From Minisyncoccota bacterium (GTDB taxonomy: Bacteria; Patescibacteriota; Minisyncoccia; Minisyncoccales; GWA2-38-27), in the NCBI GenBank assembly GCA_028687715.1, contig JAQTZP010000005.1, positions 1 to 46,875 of the forward strand: a stretch of 46,875 bases of DNA, in the 5' to 3' direction. The position numbers were made by a program, and so were the translations under genes. Positions 15,988 to 23,684 of this stretch are shown piece by piece (the stretch's first letter is position 1; every line of letters starts with the position of its first letter). The notes under the pieces were generated by a model, which was not told the DNA's origin, ran no database searches, and worked only from the letters and a program-made list of their open reading frames with translations.

Positions 15988-16554
15988 ATGATTAATCTAA
16001 AACATATTTTAATTAAAAAAGAAAATGGGTTTACTTTAGTGGAAATGATGGTCGTTGTTGTTATTTTCTCAATAGTCATAGGAGCAGCTTTGGCAGTTTT
16101 TGTATATACTATCAGAATCCAGCAGTATTGCTTAGGCTCCCAGCAGCTCTTGGATCAGACAAGCTATGCCATGGAGTATATGAGCAGGCATCTAAGGATG
16201 GCAAAAAAAGATATCTCAGGGACATGCATTGCCTCAGGGAAAAACTATGAAGAAATTTCACAAGGAACAAAGTCAGGAATAAAGTTCTTGAATTACAGAG
16301 GGGAGTGTCATGAATTTTATTTAGATTCAAGTGATTACAAATTAAAGGAGAGTAGAAATGGTAGTGTTTCAGATTTAACTTCATCGAATCTAAAGGTAAA
16401 TAACTTCAATGTTTCTATTTTAGGAGATGGCGCTGACAGCCTGCAGCCCAAAGTCACTATTTTAATCAATGCCCAGTCTAAAAAATCAGCATCAACATTT
16501 AAGCCTTCTGTTGGGATTCAAACTACAGTTTCCCAGCGCAATCTTGATTATTAA
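15988..16554 (+). CDS. Minor pilin (PilW/GspJ-like)
   Basis: A 188-aa prepilin-like protein with leader MINLKHILIKKENG before FTLVEMMVVVVIFSIV, and then a hydrophobic helix. MEYMSRHLRMAKKD after the helix is typical of PilW/GspJ-type subunits. It is the last pilin-like gene of the locus, and a roughly 100-base AT-rich spacer with no other feature follows before lemA. Confidence 0.85.
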   Translation: MINLKHILIKKENGFTLVEMMVVVVIFSIVIGAALAVFVYTIRIQQYCLGSQQLLDQTSYAMEYMSRHLRMAKKDISGTCIASGKNYEEISQGTKSGIKFLNYRGECHEFYLDSSDYKLKESRNGSVSDLTSSNLKVNNFNVSILGDGADSLQPKVTILINAQSKKSASTFKPSVGIQTTVSQRNLDY

Positions 16555-16655
16555 TCTCATTTCTTCTAATATTTAAATTAGCACTAAAAGGTCTTTTTAA
16601 AATTATAAATTTATAAGCATTGTTTCTTTTTAAAAGAAAAGATGTTTGAAAATAT

Positions 16656-17210
16656 ATGTTTTTTTTCTATTTGATTTTAATCGTTGTTGCAGTTTTAGTT
16701 GTTTGGGCTGCTTTTGTATATAACCGCTTGATTGTTTTTGTTAATAGAACAAAAGAAGCTTGGTCTGATATAGATGTTCAGCTTAAAAGAAGATATGATC
16801 TTATTCCTAATTTAGTCCAGACCGTAAAAGGATATGCAACTCATGAAAGAGAGCTTTTTGAGAAAGTGACCGAAGCAAGAGCTAAAGCTATTGGAGCCAA
16901 AAGCGTAAAAGAGCGCTCAGAAGCTGAAAATGCCCTTTCTTCCACCTTGAAATCTCTTTTTGCAGTTGCTGAGAATTATCCTCAGTTGAGAGCTGCAGAG
17001 AATTTCTTGGAGCTTCAAAGAGAACTTAGGGATACCGAAGACAAGATTCAGGCAGCCAGAAGATTCTATAACGGCAATGTCAGGGATTTGAATATCGCTA
17101 TTGAGGTTTTCCCGGCAAATATTGTTGCTTCAATATTTGGATTTAAGAAAATGGATCTTTTTGAGCTTGAAGAAGAAGCGGCAAAAAAGCCAGTAGAAGT
17201 TCAGTTTTAA
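16656..17210 (+). CDS. lemA: LemA family protein
   Basis: A 184-aa LemA protein: one N-terminal membrane helix (about residues 2-22), then a long helical domain. The family signature is clear in VNRTKEAWSDIDVQLKRRYDLIPNLVQTV and in FYNGNVRDLN near residue 130. Function is poorly known; LemA and HtpX genes are often paired, and here htpX starts 6 bases downstream, so the pair is probably co-transcribed and linked to membrane-protein quality control. Confidence 0.95.
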   Translation: MFFFYLILIVVAVLVVWAAFVYNRLIVFVNRTKEAWSDIDVQLKRRYDLIPNLVQTVKGYATHERELFEKVTEARAKAIGAKSVKERSEAENALSSTLKSLFAVAENYPQLRAAENFLELQRELRDTEDKIQAARRFYNGNVRDLNIAIEVFPANIVASIFGFKKMDLFELEEEAAKKPVEVQF

Positions 17211-17216
17211 TAAATT

Positions 17217-18119
17217 ATGGCTACTCTTTACACTAATATAGAGTCTAATATTAGAAAGACTTGGTTTTATATGACCTTTTTTATGATTTTAGTCATCTTT
17301 GTCGGATGGCTTCTTTCCTATCTTTTAGACAGCTACTTTATACTTTATTTTGCTGTAATTTACAGCATTTTAGTCAGCTTTATAAGCTACTGGTATTCAG
17401 ATAAGATTGTTCTGTCAATGAATGGAGCAAGGCTTATTGAAAAGAAAGACAATCCCGAGCTTTACCGCCTTGTTGAAAATCTTTGCATTACTGCAGGACT
17501 TCCTCTTGTTAAAATCTACATTATAGACGAAGCCCAGCCTAATGCTTTTGCCACTGGGAGGGATCCGAAACACGGCGTTATAGCAGTAACTCAAGGACTC
17601 TTAGATAATCTTGACAGAGTTGAACTTGAAGGGGTTATTGCCCATGAGCTTTCTCATATTGGAAACAGGGATGCCTTGCTTCAGACTGTTGTCGTGGTTC
17701 TGACAGGCATAGTTGTCACTATGGTTGATTTTTCATTCAGAATAGGGTTGAAAAGAGGGTTTTCTTCAAGAAACGATAATAAGGCAGGTTGGATAATTTT
17801 CTTGGTTTCTTTGATTATTGCTGCGTTAGCTCCTCTTTTTGCTACTTTGGTAAAATTAGCAATATCCCGCAAAAGAGAATTCTTGGCTGATGCCTCCGGT
17901 GCTCTTTTGACAAGATACCCCGAAGGCCTTATAAGGGCTCTTGAGAAAATCTCTAATGACCCTAATAATTTAAGAGTTGTCAGAAACTCCACTGCCCACC
18001 TTTATATCTCTTCTCCTTTTAAGGGAAAGCAGTCTCAAAGCTGGTTTGCAAGGCTTTTTATGACTCATCCTCCAATAGAAGAGAGAATAAAGGCTTTAAG
18101 GGGAATGGAGATAAAATAA
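17217..18119 (+). CDS. htpX: Membrane zinc metalloprotease HtpX
   Basis: A 300-aa M48-family protease that degrades misfolded membrane proteins, with its active site facing the cytoplasm. Two N-terminal membrane helices (about 19-37 and 41-58), the zinc-binding HELSH near residue 143, two more helices (about 155-173 and 190-213), and the third ligand region REFLADASGALLT near 220 are visible. Length and order match the family. The next ORF begins one base after its stop. Confidence 0.95.
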   Translation: MATLYTNIESNIRKTWFYMTFFMILVIFVGWLLSYLLDSYFILYFAVIYSILVSFISYWYSDKIVLSMNGARLIEKKDNPELYRLVENLCITAGLPLVKIYIIDEAQPNAFATGRDPKHGVIAVTQGLLDNLDRVELEGVIAHELSHIGNRDALLQTVVVVLTGIVVTMVDFSFRIGLKRGFSSRNDNKAGWIIFLVSLIIAALAPLFATLVKLAISRKREFLADASGALLTRYPEGLIRALEKISNDPNNLRVVRNSTAHLYISSPFKGKQSQSWFARLFMTHPPIEERIKALRGMEIK

Positions 18120-18120
18120 T

Positions 18121-18654
18121 ATGCTTTGTCCTTATTGCAAAAAACCATTAGTTAAAACAATCTTTCATAATGTTGAAGTTGATTATTGTCCAGGATGCCT
18201 TGGCATTTGGTTTGAAGAAGATGAGCTTCGTTTAGCAAAGGATAAAAAAGATAAGGATTTAAACTGGCTTGATATTGATTTATGGAAAGATGATGAGAAG
18301 TTTAATATTTCTTATGGGATCAGGCTTTGTCCTTTCTGCCGCGTTCCTTTATATGAGGTATATTACGGAGATTCAGGCATAATTATTGATGCTTGCAATC
18401 TCTGTCATGGGGTTTGGCTGGAAAGAGCAGAGTTTAAGAAGATTACAGATTGGCTTAGAAAAAAGGCTGATTACGAGGCTTTGAACAATTACAGCAAGAA
18501 TTTATTTTCTGAGACGGCAGAGATATTCTCAGGACCAGAAACATTAAGAGAGGAGATATTGGATTTTTTAACTATTCTTAAGATACTGAATTACAAGTTC
18601 CTGATTAAATATCCTTTTATTTCAAAGATTATTATGGATATGCCGAGGCAATAG
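18121..18654 (+). CDS. Double zinc-ribbon (TFIIB-type) protein
   Basis: A 177-aa protein with two zf-TFIIB-type ribbons: CPYC...CPGCLGIWFEEDEL at about residues 3-39 and CPFC...CNLCHGVWLERAEF at about 67-106. In this family a CxxC pair is followed by C-P-x-C-x-G-x-W-x-D/E. A helical tail of about 70 residues follows. Such proteins are usually predicted nucleic-acid-binding factors; no specific role is known. It is probably the last gene of the lemA-htpX transcript, and its TAG shares its last base with the first base of tRNA-Ser. Confidence 0.85.
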   Translation: MLCPYCKKPLVKTIFHNVEVDYCPGCLGIWFEEDELRLAKDKKDKDLNWLDIDLWKDDEKFNISYGIRLCPFCRVPLYEVYYGDSGIIIDACNLCHGVWLERAEFKKITDWLRKKADYEALNNYSKNLFSETAEIFSGPETLREEILDFLTILKILNYKFLIKYPFISKIIMDMPRQ

Positions 18655-18741
18655 GTGGGGTGACCGAGCGGTTTAAGGTGCGCGCTTGGAAAGCGCGTGT
18701 AGGGAGACTTACCGTGGGTTCGAATCCCACCCCCACCGCCA
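18654..18741 (+). tRNA. tRNA-Ser (GGA)
   Basis: Acceptor GGTGGGG pairs with CCCCACC followed by G and an encoded CCA. The anticodon loop TTGGAAA gives GGA between CGCGC and GCGCG, a long variable arm follows as expected for serine, and the T arm is GTGGG-TTCGAAT-CCCAC. Its 3' end is the attachment point of the following island. Confidence 0.95.
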
Positions 18742-18742
18742 G
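18728..18742 (+). repeat. Attachment-like site at the 3' end of tRNA-Ser
   Basis: Fifteen bases of the tRNA 3' end (CACCCCCACCGCCAG) match 21415-21429 at 14 positions. They mark the left edge of the AlbA/DpnI island. Confidence 0.6.
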
Positions 18743-18769
18743 ATGTCCAATTTCGAACTTTGCAAAAAT

Positions 18770-20197
18770 ATGGATAAACAAGAAATTCAAAAATTAATTG
18801 AAGAAGCAATTAAACATAAGACCGAAACCAATAGCGTTGAATTCAAAGACGCTCGTGGCGGTTTACCAAAAAGCACATGGAAATCAATATCCGCTTTTTC
18901 TCATAGGCCTGGCGGTGGAATTATTGTTTTTGGAATTTCAGAAGACAAAGAAAAGCACGAGATAAAAATATTGGGGACTGATATATTGGATAGCCTACAA
19001 GAAAAAATTGGTGATTTAGTAAATAATGAGATGAGTTTTATTATTCGTCCCAATTACCATATTCTTGAAATTGAAGGCAAGACGATTTTGGCGGTTTTCA
19101 TACCAGAGTGTCCAGATCAATTTAAACCCTGTTATTATAAGCCGGCTGGTATGCCGAATGGTGCATACATCAGAGACGGAAATACTGACAGAAAAATGAC
19201 AGATGATGAAATGAGAAATTTAATTGATAATTCCAAAAAGTTTAAATTTGATATTACTGTTGCTGAAGAGACCTCGCTTGAAGATTTGTCAAAAGATAAA
19301 ATATTGGAGCTTTTAATAAAGAGTGGCGAAAGAACGAAAAGACGCAGTTCAATAGAGGAAATTAATTTTGAATTATTGAAAAATCTGGGTATTGCCGATA
19401 GTTTTGGTAATTCACAAAGACCAACCCTCGCCGGTTTTTTAATTTTTGCCAAAGAGAGACCTCAAAATAGACAACAGTTTAGTAGATATATTATTAGATG
19501 CGTAAAATATCAGGGCTCAAATGTGGCCACCGATATAATAGATAGTATGGATATTAATGGCACGCTTGATTATCAAATAGATGATATGCAAAAATTTGTT
19601 TTAAGAAATATCAGGAAAAGTGCGGAGATAGTCGGCACTAAAAGAATTGAACGTTATGAATACCCAGAAAAAGCAATCAGAGAAGTTGTAGCCAATGCGG
19701 TGATTCACAGAGATTATAAAATTACAGAAACTTATACTCAAATAAATATTTTCGCGGATAGGATAGAAGTTTTCAATCCTGGTTGTTTGCCTCCTGGAGT
19801 TACTATAGAAAATATTAAAGACGCGCAAGTTAGTCGAAATGAAATAATTGCGGCTCGCCTAAAAGAACTTGATTATTTAGAGGAATATGGACGTGGCATT
19901 GATATTGTTTTTAATGAAATGCAAAAATGGAATTTGCTTCCTCCAATATTCAAAAATACATCAAACAGTTTTAAAGTTATTTTACTCGGACAAAAGTTGA
20001 GCAAGTTAAATGAGAGGCAAATTAAAATTTGGGAGTATCTGGTTGAAAATAAAACTATCACCGCTAAAAAATGCGAGGAGATAGTCTCGGACACTCCTAG
20101 GCAGACCATTAATTATGATTTAAGCAAAATGCAAAAGATGGGATTACTACATAGCGTGGGAGAATCAAAGAGCACCTATTATGAGGCTAATTTTTAG
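18770..20197 (+). CDS. Schlafen/AlbA_2-domain ATP-binding regulator
   Basis: A 475-aa protein of the family often labelled 'putative DNA binding, AlbA_2' or RecG-related transcriptional regulator. The N-terminal AlbA_2 domain shows SVEFKDARGG and HRPGGGIIVFGISED within about the first 65 residues; the RecG-type central part has REVVANAVIHRDY and an EEYGRGIDIVFNEM motif; and a winged helix lies at the C-terminus. An in-frame ATG at 18743 is possible but lies 2 bases after the tRNA, so 18770 is preferred. It is probably a regulator or defence component of the island, with a DpnI-like nuclease next to it. Confidence 0.8.
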   Translation: MDKQEIQKLIEEAIKHKTETNSVEFKDARGGLPKSTWKSISAFSHRPGGGIIVFGISEDKEKHEIKILGTDILDSLQEKIGDLVNNEMSFIIRPNYHILEIEGKTILAVFIPECPDQFKPCYYKPAGMPNGAYIRDGNTDRKMTDDEMRNLIDNSKKFKFDITVAEETSLEDLSKDKILELLIKSGERTKRRSSIEEINFELLKNLGIADSFGNSQRPTLAGFLIFAKERPQNRQQFSRYIIRCVKYQGSNVATDIIDSMDINGTLDYQIDDMQKFVLRNIRKSAEIVGTKRIERYEYPEKAIREVVANAVIHRDYKITETYTQINIFADRIEVFNPGCLPPGVTIENIKDAQVSRNEIIAARLKELDYLEEYGRGIDIVFNEMQKWNLLPPIFKNTSNSFKVILLGQKLSKLNERQIKIWEYLVENKTITAKKCEEIVSDTPRQTINYDLSKMQKMGLLHSVGESKSTYYEANF

Positions 20198-20291
20198 AAG
20201 CAATTAGAAGAAAGCTGAAAAGGCCGCTTATTTTCGAGTATTTGAGACAGAATTTATCACTATTATCATTAGAAGCAATTAGAAGCAACAC
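20194..20291 (+). repeat. Paired TTAGAAGCAATTAGAAG repeats
   Basis: The unit TAGAAGCAATTAGAAG appears at about 20195-20210 and again at about 20270-20285, in the spacer before the DpnI-like gene. Each unit is itself a tandem of TTAGAAG. They could be binding sites for a regulator of the nuclease gene; nothing else is visible in the spacer. Confidence 0.5.
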
Positions 20292-20335
20292 TTCAAATTA
20301 GCCATAGAATAAGGTTTTTTATCTTTTAAAATTTT

Positions 20336-21106
20336 ATGAATTTAAACCTCAATAAAACACTTGCAACTAACTATAAAAGTCCTACTCAACGTGCCCGTGT
20401 TTTAACTGAAAATTGGGTTGATAATGAAATTTTTTGTCCGAACTGTGGAAAACTAAATATCGATAAATATCCAAATAATCAGCCAGTAGCCGATTTTTAT
20501 TGCTCAAATTGCAATGAAGATTTTGAACTGAAAAGCAAAAGAGACGGAATAGGAAACAAAATAGTAGATGGAGCATATAGGACGATGCTCGAACGGCTTA
20601 CGAGCAATAATAACCCAAATTTCTTTTTACTTAATTATGATCTAATGAATTTTGAAATAATAAACTTTTTAGTTATTCCTAAGCACTTTTTTATTCCTCA
20701 AATTATAGAGAAAAGAAAACCGCTTTCTCCAACAGCACGACGAGCTGGATGGATTGGTTGTAATATTATTCTTAAAAGCATTCCCCAAACTGGAAAAATA
20801 TTTTTCGTAAAAAACAAACAAGTTGAACAAAAAGAAAAGGTGCTTGCTGACTGGAAAAAAACTTTATTTCTCCGGGAAGAAAAAGAGATGTCAGCGAAAG
20901 GTTGGTTACTTGATGTTATGCGTTGCGTTGATAGTCTTAATAAAAAAGAGTTCGCGCTTGATGAAGTTTATAGTTTTGAAAAAGAATTAAGTAAATTGCA
21001 TCCAGAGAATAAACACATTAAAGATAAAATACGCCAGCAGTTGCAATTTTTACGAGATAAAGGTTATTTGGATTTTGTATCCCGTGGATATTATCGACTC
21101 ACATAA
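20336..21106 (+). CDS. dpnC: DpnI-like endonuclease for methylated DNA
   Basis: A 256-aa protein that resembles DpnI (DpnC), which cuts GATC only when its adenine is methylated. The N-terminal catalytic domain has CPNC and CSNC zinc pairs with VADFYCSNCNEDFELKSK, giving the D-x(n)-E-x-K nuclease triad. RKPLSPTARRAGWIGCNI matches a diagnostic DpnI segment. The C-terminal winged helix with RQQLQFLRDKGYLDF is the methyl-GATC reader. Length equals DpnI. No methyltransferase lies beside it, as expected for a modification-dependent enzyme. It implies that the host's own GATC sites are not adenine-methylated. Confidence 0.92.
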   Translation: MNLNLNKTLATNYKSPTQRARVLTENWVDNEIFCPNCGKLNIDKYPNNQPVADFYCSNCNEDFELKSKRDGIGNKIVDGAYRTMLERLTSNNNPNFFLLNYDLMNFEIINFLVIPKHFFIPQIIEKRKPLSPTARRAGWIGCNIILKSIPQTGKIFFVKNKQVEQKEKVLADWKKTLFLREEKEMSAKGWLLDVMRCVDSLNKKEFALDEVYSFEKELSKLHPENKHIKDKIRQQLQFLRDKGYLDFVSRGYYRLT

Positions 21107-21110
21107 AAAT

Positions 21111-21302
21111 ATGGCTATAAACCTTTCACCACAAATGGCAAAAATTATTTTACACTTTAATCCTTTTATAAGATTTAAGGTAATGTGTCGTGGATATAGT
21201 GAAGATTTAGACAATTTTACCGAGCTTGTATGGAAAGATGATGGGGATTTGGATTTTTTTGATCAAGAAACTTATCCGCAATTTCAGCTTTGGTATATTT
21301 AA
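21111..21302 (+). CDS. Small acidic protein after the DpnI-like gene
   Basis: A 63-aa protein starting 4 bases after the nuclease stop, so probably co-translated. The start at 21111 is used because the longer frame from 21075 overlaps the nuclease. There is a hydrophobic N-terminal third and an acidic C-terminal half (DDGDLDFFDQE). No family recognised; it could modulate the nuclease, which is inference from position alone. Confidence 0.5.
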   Translation: MAINLSPQMAKIILHFNPFIRFKVMCRGYSEDLDNFTELVWKDDGDLDFFDQETYPQFQLWYI

Positions 21303-21414
21303 AATTTTATAAGAGATTCAGGCATATCAAATAGCGCCGGCTTCTCTTCATAGATTTTCCTTAATTTTCGAATAAATGGGTCGATCTGTCTCAAATTCGG
21401 TTCGAAATTCGGGA

Positions 21415-21429
21415 CACCCACACCGCCAG
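21415..21429 (+). repeat. Imperfect copy of the tRNA-Ser 3' end (right attachment site)
   Basis: CACCCACACCGCCAG matches the tRNA-Ser end at 14 of 15 bases, and a TTCGAA T-loop-like hexamer lies just upstream at 21401. It closes the island that begins at 18742. No recombinase is present between the two copies, so the island is immobile or mobilised in trans. Confidence 0.6.
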
Positions 21430-21455
21430 TTTATAAACGATAATTTTTCTTTAAA

Positions 21456-21480
21456 GTCAGCGTTAGGATTTTTCTAAAAA
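21456..21480 (+). repeat. Degenerate relative of the 201-bp repeat
   Basis: GTCAGCGTTAGGATTTTTCT resembles GTCAGCGTCGGGATTTTCCT of the inverted repeat (2479 onward), with about four differences in 27 bases including the following A run. As at the right arm, it ends just before the start codon of a gene. Confidence 0.4.
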
Positions 21481-21483
21481 AAT

Positions 21484-21822
21484 ATGGAAATAAAATCATT
21501 AGAATTAATTAAGTGGATTGCCAGAATCACAGGGACATTGATGCTTTTATTTATCACTCCTTTTTATTTCGGCTACGATCTTCCGATTCCTAATTCATCC
21601 CTATCATTTTATGAGAATTTACGGCTGATTATTACTCCGATTATGCTGATTGGCTTAATTATTGGTTGGAAATGGGAAAGGATTGCTGGTTATATGATTT
21701 GCATACCCATAGGAATTAGCTTGCTACTGGCATTGATTATGATGGGAAATCCCGGCCCGATAGTATTATTGCTTACTATCCCCGGGGCATTATATCTATA
21801 TTACGGTTATAATAAAATATAA
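21484..21822 (+). CDS. Small polytopic membrane protein
   Basis: A 112-aa protein of unknown family with about four hydrophobic segments (roughly residues 14-30, 46-64, 70-90 and 91-108). A conserved-looking WKWERIAGY lies between segments 2 and 3, typical of small DUF proteins annotated as 'hypothetical membrane protein'. It starts a co-directional run with the GyrI-like gene 11 bases downstream. Confidence 0.65.
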   Translation: MEIKSLELIKWIARITGTLMLLFITPFYFGYDLPIPNSSLSFYENLRLIITPIMLIGLIIGWKWERIAGYMICIPIGISLLLALIMMGNPGPIVLLLTIPGALYLYYGYNKI

Positions 21823-21833
21823 AGGAAAAAACT

Positions 21834-22307
21834 ATGAATAATAAATCAGAATGTTGTCCTAGGTTTAATCCTGCGCCTTGGGATGATAAGATCTTTAGTT
21901 GGGATAATAAGAAATTCATAAAAGACAAGGTTTTTACCGTATTTTACATACCGATTAATTTCGGCTCGGCGATAAAAAAGATGATGGCAAAAATTGAAAA
22001 AGCCGGAGCAGAAACGCCTGACTGGATGAGTTTGTCCGACCATACTTCTAAATGGAATATGGATCTGTATGTTGCGGTAGACAGAGAAGTGCCAGGGGCT
22101 GAAAATGCAACTTTAAGCGGCAAGTTCTTGAGCAAAGTTTATGAAGGGGATTTCAAAGAAACAGGAAAATGGTGCAAGGATTTTGAAGATTATGCTGAAA
22201 ATAAAGGATTAGAGGTTAAAAGATGGTATATGTGGTATACCACTTGTCCTAAATGTGCTAAGAAATACGGCAAAAACTATGTTGTCATTATCGCTAAAGT
22301 GGAATAG
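21834..22307 (+). CDS. GyrI-like (SHS2-fold) protein, often labelled hydrolase
   Basis: A 157-aa protein of the family commonly annotated only as 'hydrolase', with a GyrI/SHS2-type small-molecule-binding fold. Recognisable features are CCPRFNPAPWDDK at the start, VFYIPINFGSAIKKMM, EVPGAENATLSGKFL, and a Cys pair in TTCPKCAKKYGKNY near the end. A good Shine-Dalgarno-like AAAGGA precedes the ATG, unlike most core genes here. The specific ligand is unknown. Confidence 0.75.
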   Translation: MNNKSECCPRFNPAPWDDKIFSWDNKKFIKDKVFTVFYIPINFGSAIKKMMAKIEKAGAETPDWMSLSDHTSKWNMDLYVAVDREVPGAENATLSGKFLSKVYEGDFKETGKWCKDFEDYAENKGLEVKRWYMWYTTCPKCAKKYGKNYVVIIAKVE

Positions 22308-22315
22308 TTTTAATA

Positions 22316-23644
22316 ATGGTTAGGTCAAAATTAATTCCTCTTTTTAGAGAGCTGGCAAAAATACTCCACAAGGAAAAAATAGATATAAGGGCGAAAGACC
22401 AGCTTTTAAAAGAAATAAACAGCTTAAGAAATAAGAGAGGATATATTGATGCAGGTCTTCCGAGATTCGGCCGTCTTTTCGGCAGGGATTCTTTAATTAC
22501 TGCCTGGCAGTTTCTTGAGATAGAGCCGGAGATAGCTAAAAAAACCCTTAAATCACTGATGAGGTTTCAAGGAAAAAGAATAGATGACTTAAGAGAAGAA
22601 GAGCCTGGCAAGATTATCCATGAATGGAGCCCTAAAAGAATAAGTTGGGTTCCTTTCCCTTTTCCTTATTACGGATCTGTTGATTCAACTCCTTTATTCT
22701 TAATAGTTTTTTCCTTCTATATTAAAAAAACCAATGATAAAAAATTCTTAAAAAGGCATTGGAGGAAAATATCGGCAGCAGTCAATTGGATGAAAGAATA
22801 CGGCGATGAAGATAATGATTCTTTTCTTGAATATAAAAGAAAGAATCCTAAAGGGCTTTTCCATCAGGCTTGGAAGGACAGCGTTTCAAACCATTTGAAT
22901 ATTGAGCCTCCGGTTGCCATAGTAGAAGCCCAGGGTTATCAGTATTTAGCCTTAAAAGAAACAGCTAAATTAGCCCAGATAATGAAAGATAAGGATTTAA
23001 AGAAAGGCCTTTTAAAAAGAGCAAGAATTTTAAAGAAAAGATTTAATGATAGGTTCTGGATGCCTGATAAAAAATACTTTGCCTTAGCCCTAGATAAAGA
23101 TAAAAAACAGAAAAAAGCTATTACTTCAAACCCTGGACATCTTCTTTTTACCGGAATTATTGATAAAAATAAGATAAAACCTGTAGTTGGCCGTCTTTTC
23201 AAAGACGATATCTGGACTGTTTTTGGAATTAGAACCCATTCTAAAAGAGAAAAAGATTTTAATCCTTTAAGTTATCATCTGGGGACCGTTTGGCCCCATG
23301 ATAACTGGATTATTGCTCAAGGGCTTAAAAAGCTCGGCTTTAAAAAAGAATATCTTAGAATCAAAAAAGCTCTTTTGAGAGTATATAATTCCTTAGGCTA
23401 TCTTCCTGAATTCTATGGGGTTTCTTATCAGGGCAAGCTTTTGATAAAAAGGAATAAGCTCATAATCAAGGGATTTGAAAAGGATCCTAATTATCCCCAA
23501 GCCTGGAGTTCTGGAGCTATGCTTATGTTTACCGAAAAGGATAAAAAAGATATTTTAATGCCTATTAAAGCAAATTTCTTTCTTCTTAGGCGTTTGGGCG
23601 GAAAGTTGTTTAAAATAGTTAATTTTAAAAATAATAATCTTTGA
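22316..23644 (+). CDS. Amylo-alpha-1,6-glucosidase-like glycoside hydrolase
   Basis: A 442-aa (alpha/alpha)6-barrel protein resembling the glucosidase half of bacterial glycogen debranching enzymes. The signature GLPRFGRLFGRDSLITAWQ is at about residues 42-60, with YYGSVDSTPLF near 120 and HLGTVWPHDNWIIAQGL near 320. The catalytic acids cannot be fixed by eye. It is shorter than full debranching enzymes and has no transferase domain, so it may release single glucosyl branches or act on trehalose-like or other alpha-glucans. It begins 8 bases after the previous stop. Confidence 0.75.
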   Translation: MVRSKLIPLFRELAKILHKEKIDIRAKDQLLKEINSLRNKRGYIDAGLPRFGRLFGRDSLITAWQFLEIEPEIAKKTLKSLMRFQGKRIDDLREEEPGKIIHEWSPKRISWVPFPFPYYGSVDSTPLFLIVFSFYIKKTNDKKFLKRHWRKISAAVNWMKEYGDEDNDSFLEYKRKNPKGLFHQAWKDSVSNHLNIEPPVAIVEAQGYQYLALKETAKLAQIMKDKDLKKGLLKRARILKKRFNDRFWMPDKKYFALALDKDKKQKKAITSNPGHLLFTGIIDKNKIKPVVGRLFKDDIWTVFGIRTHSKREKDFNPLSYHLGTVWPHDNWIIAQGLKKLGFKKEYLRIKKALLRVYNSLGYLPEFYGVSYQGKLLIKRNKLIIKGFEKDPNYPQAWSSGAMLMFTEKDKKDILMPIKANFFLLRRLGGKLFKIVNFKNNNL

Positions 23645-23658
23645 ATAATTCAGCTCTA

Positions 23659-23669
23659 TGTGATATTAT
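23659..23669 (+). promoter_or_regulatory. Extended -10 promoter for dnaG-rpoD
   Basis: TGTGATATTAT with TATTAT at 23664-23669, 15 bases before the dnaG ATG at 23685. The leader would be only about 8 bases and has no Shine-Dalgarno. Confidence 0.5.
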
Positions 23670-23684
23670 TTAATATCAATTTTT

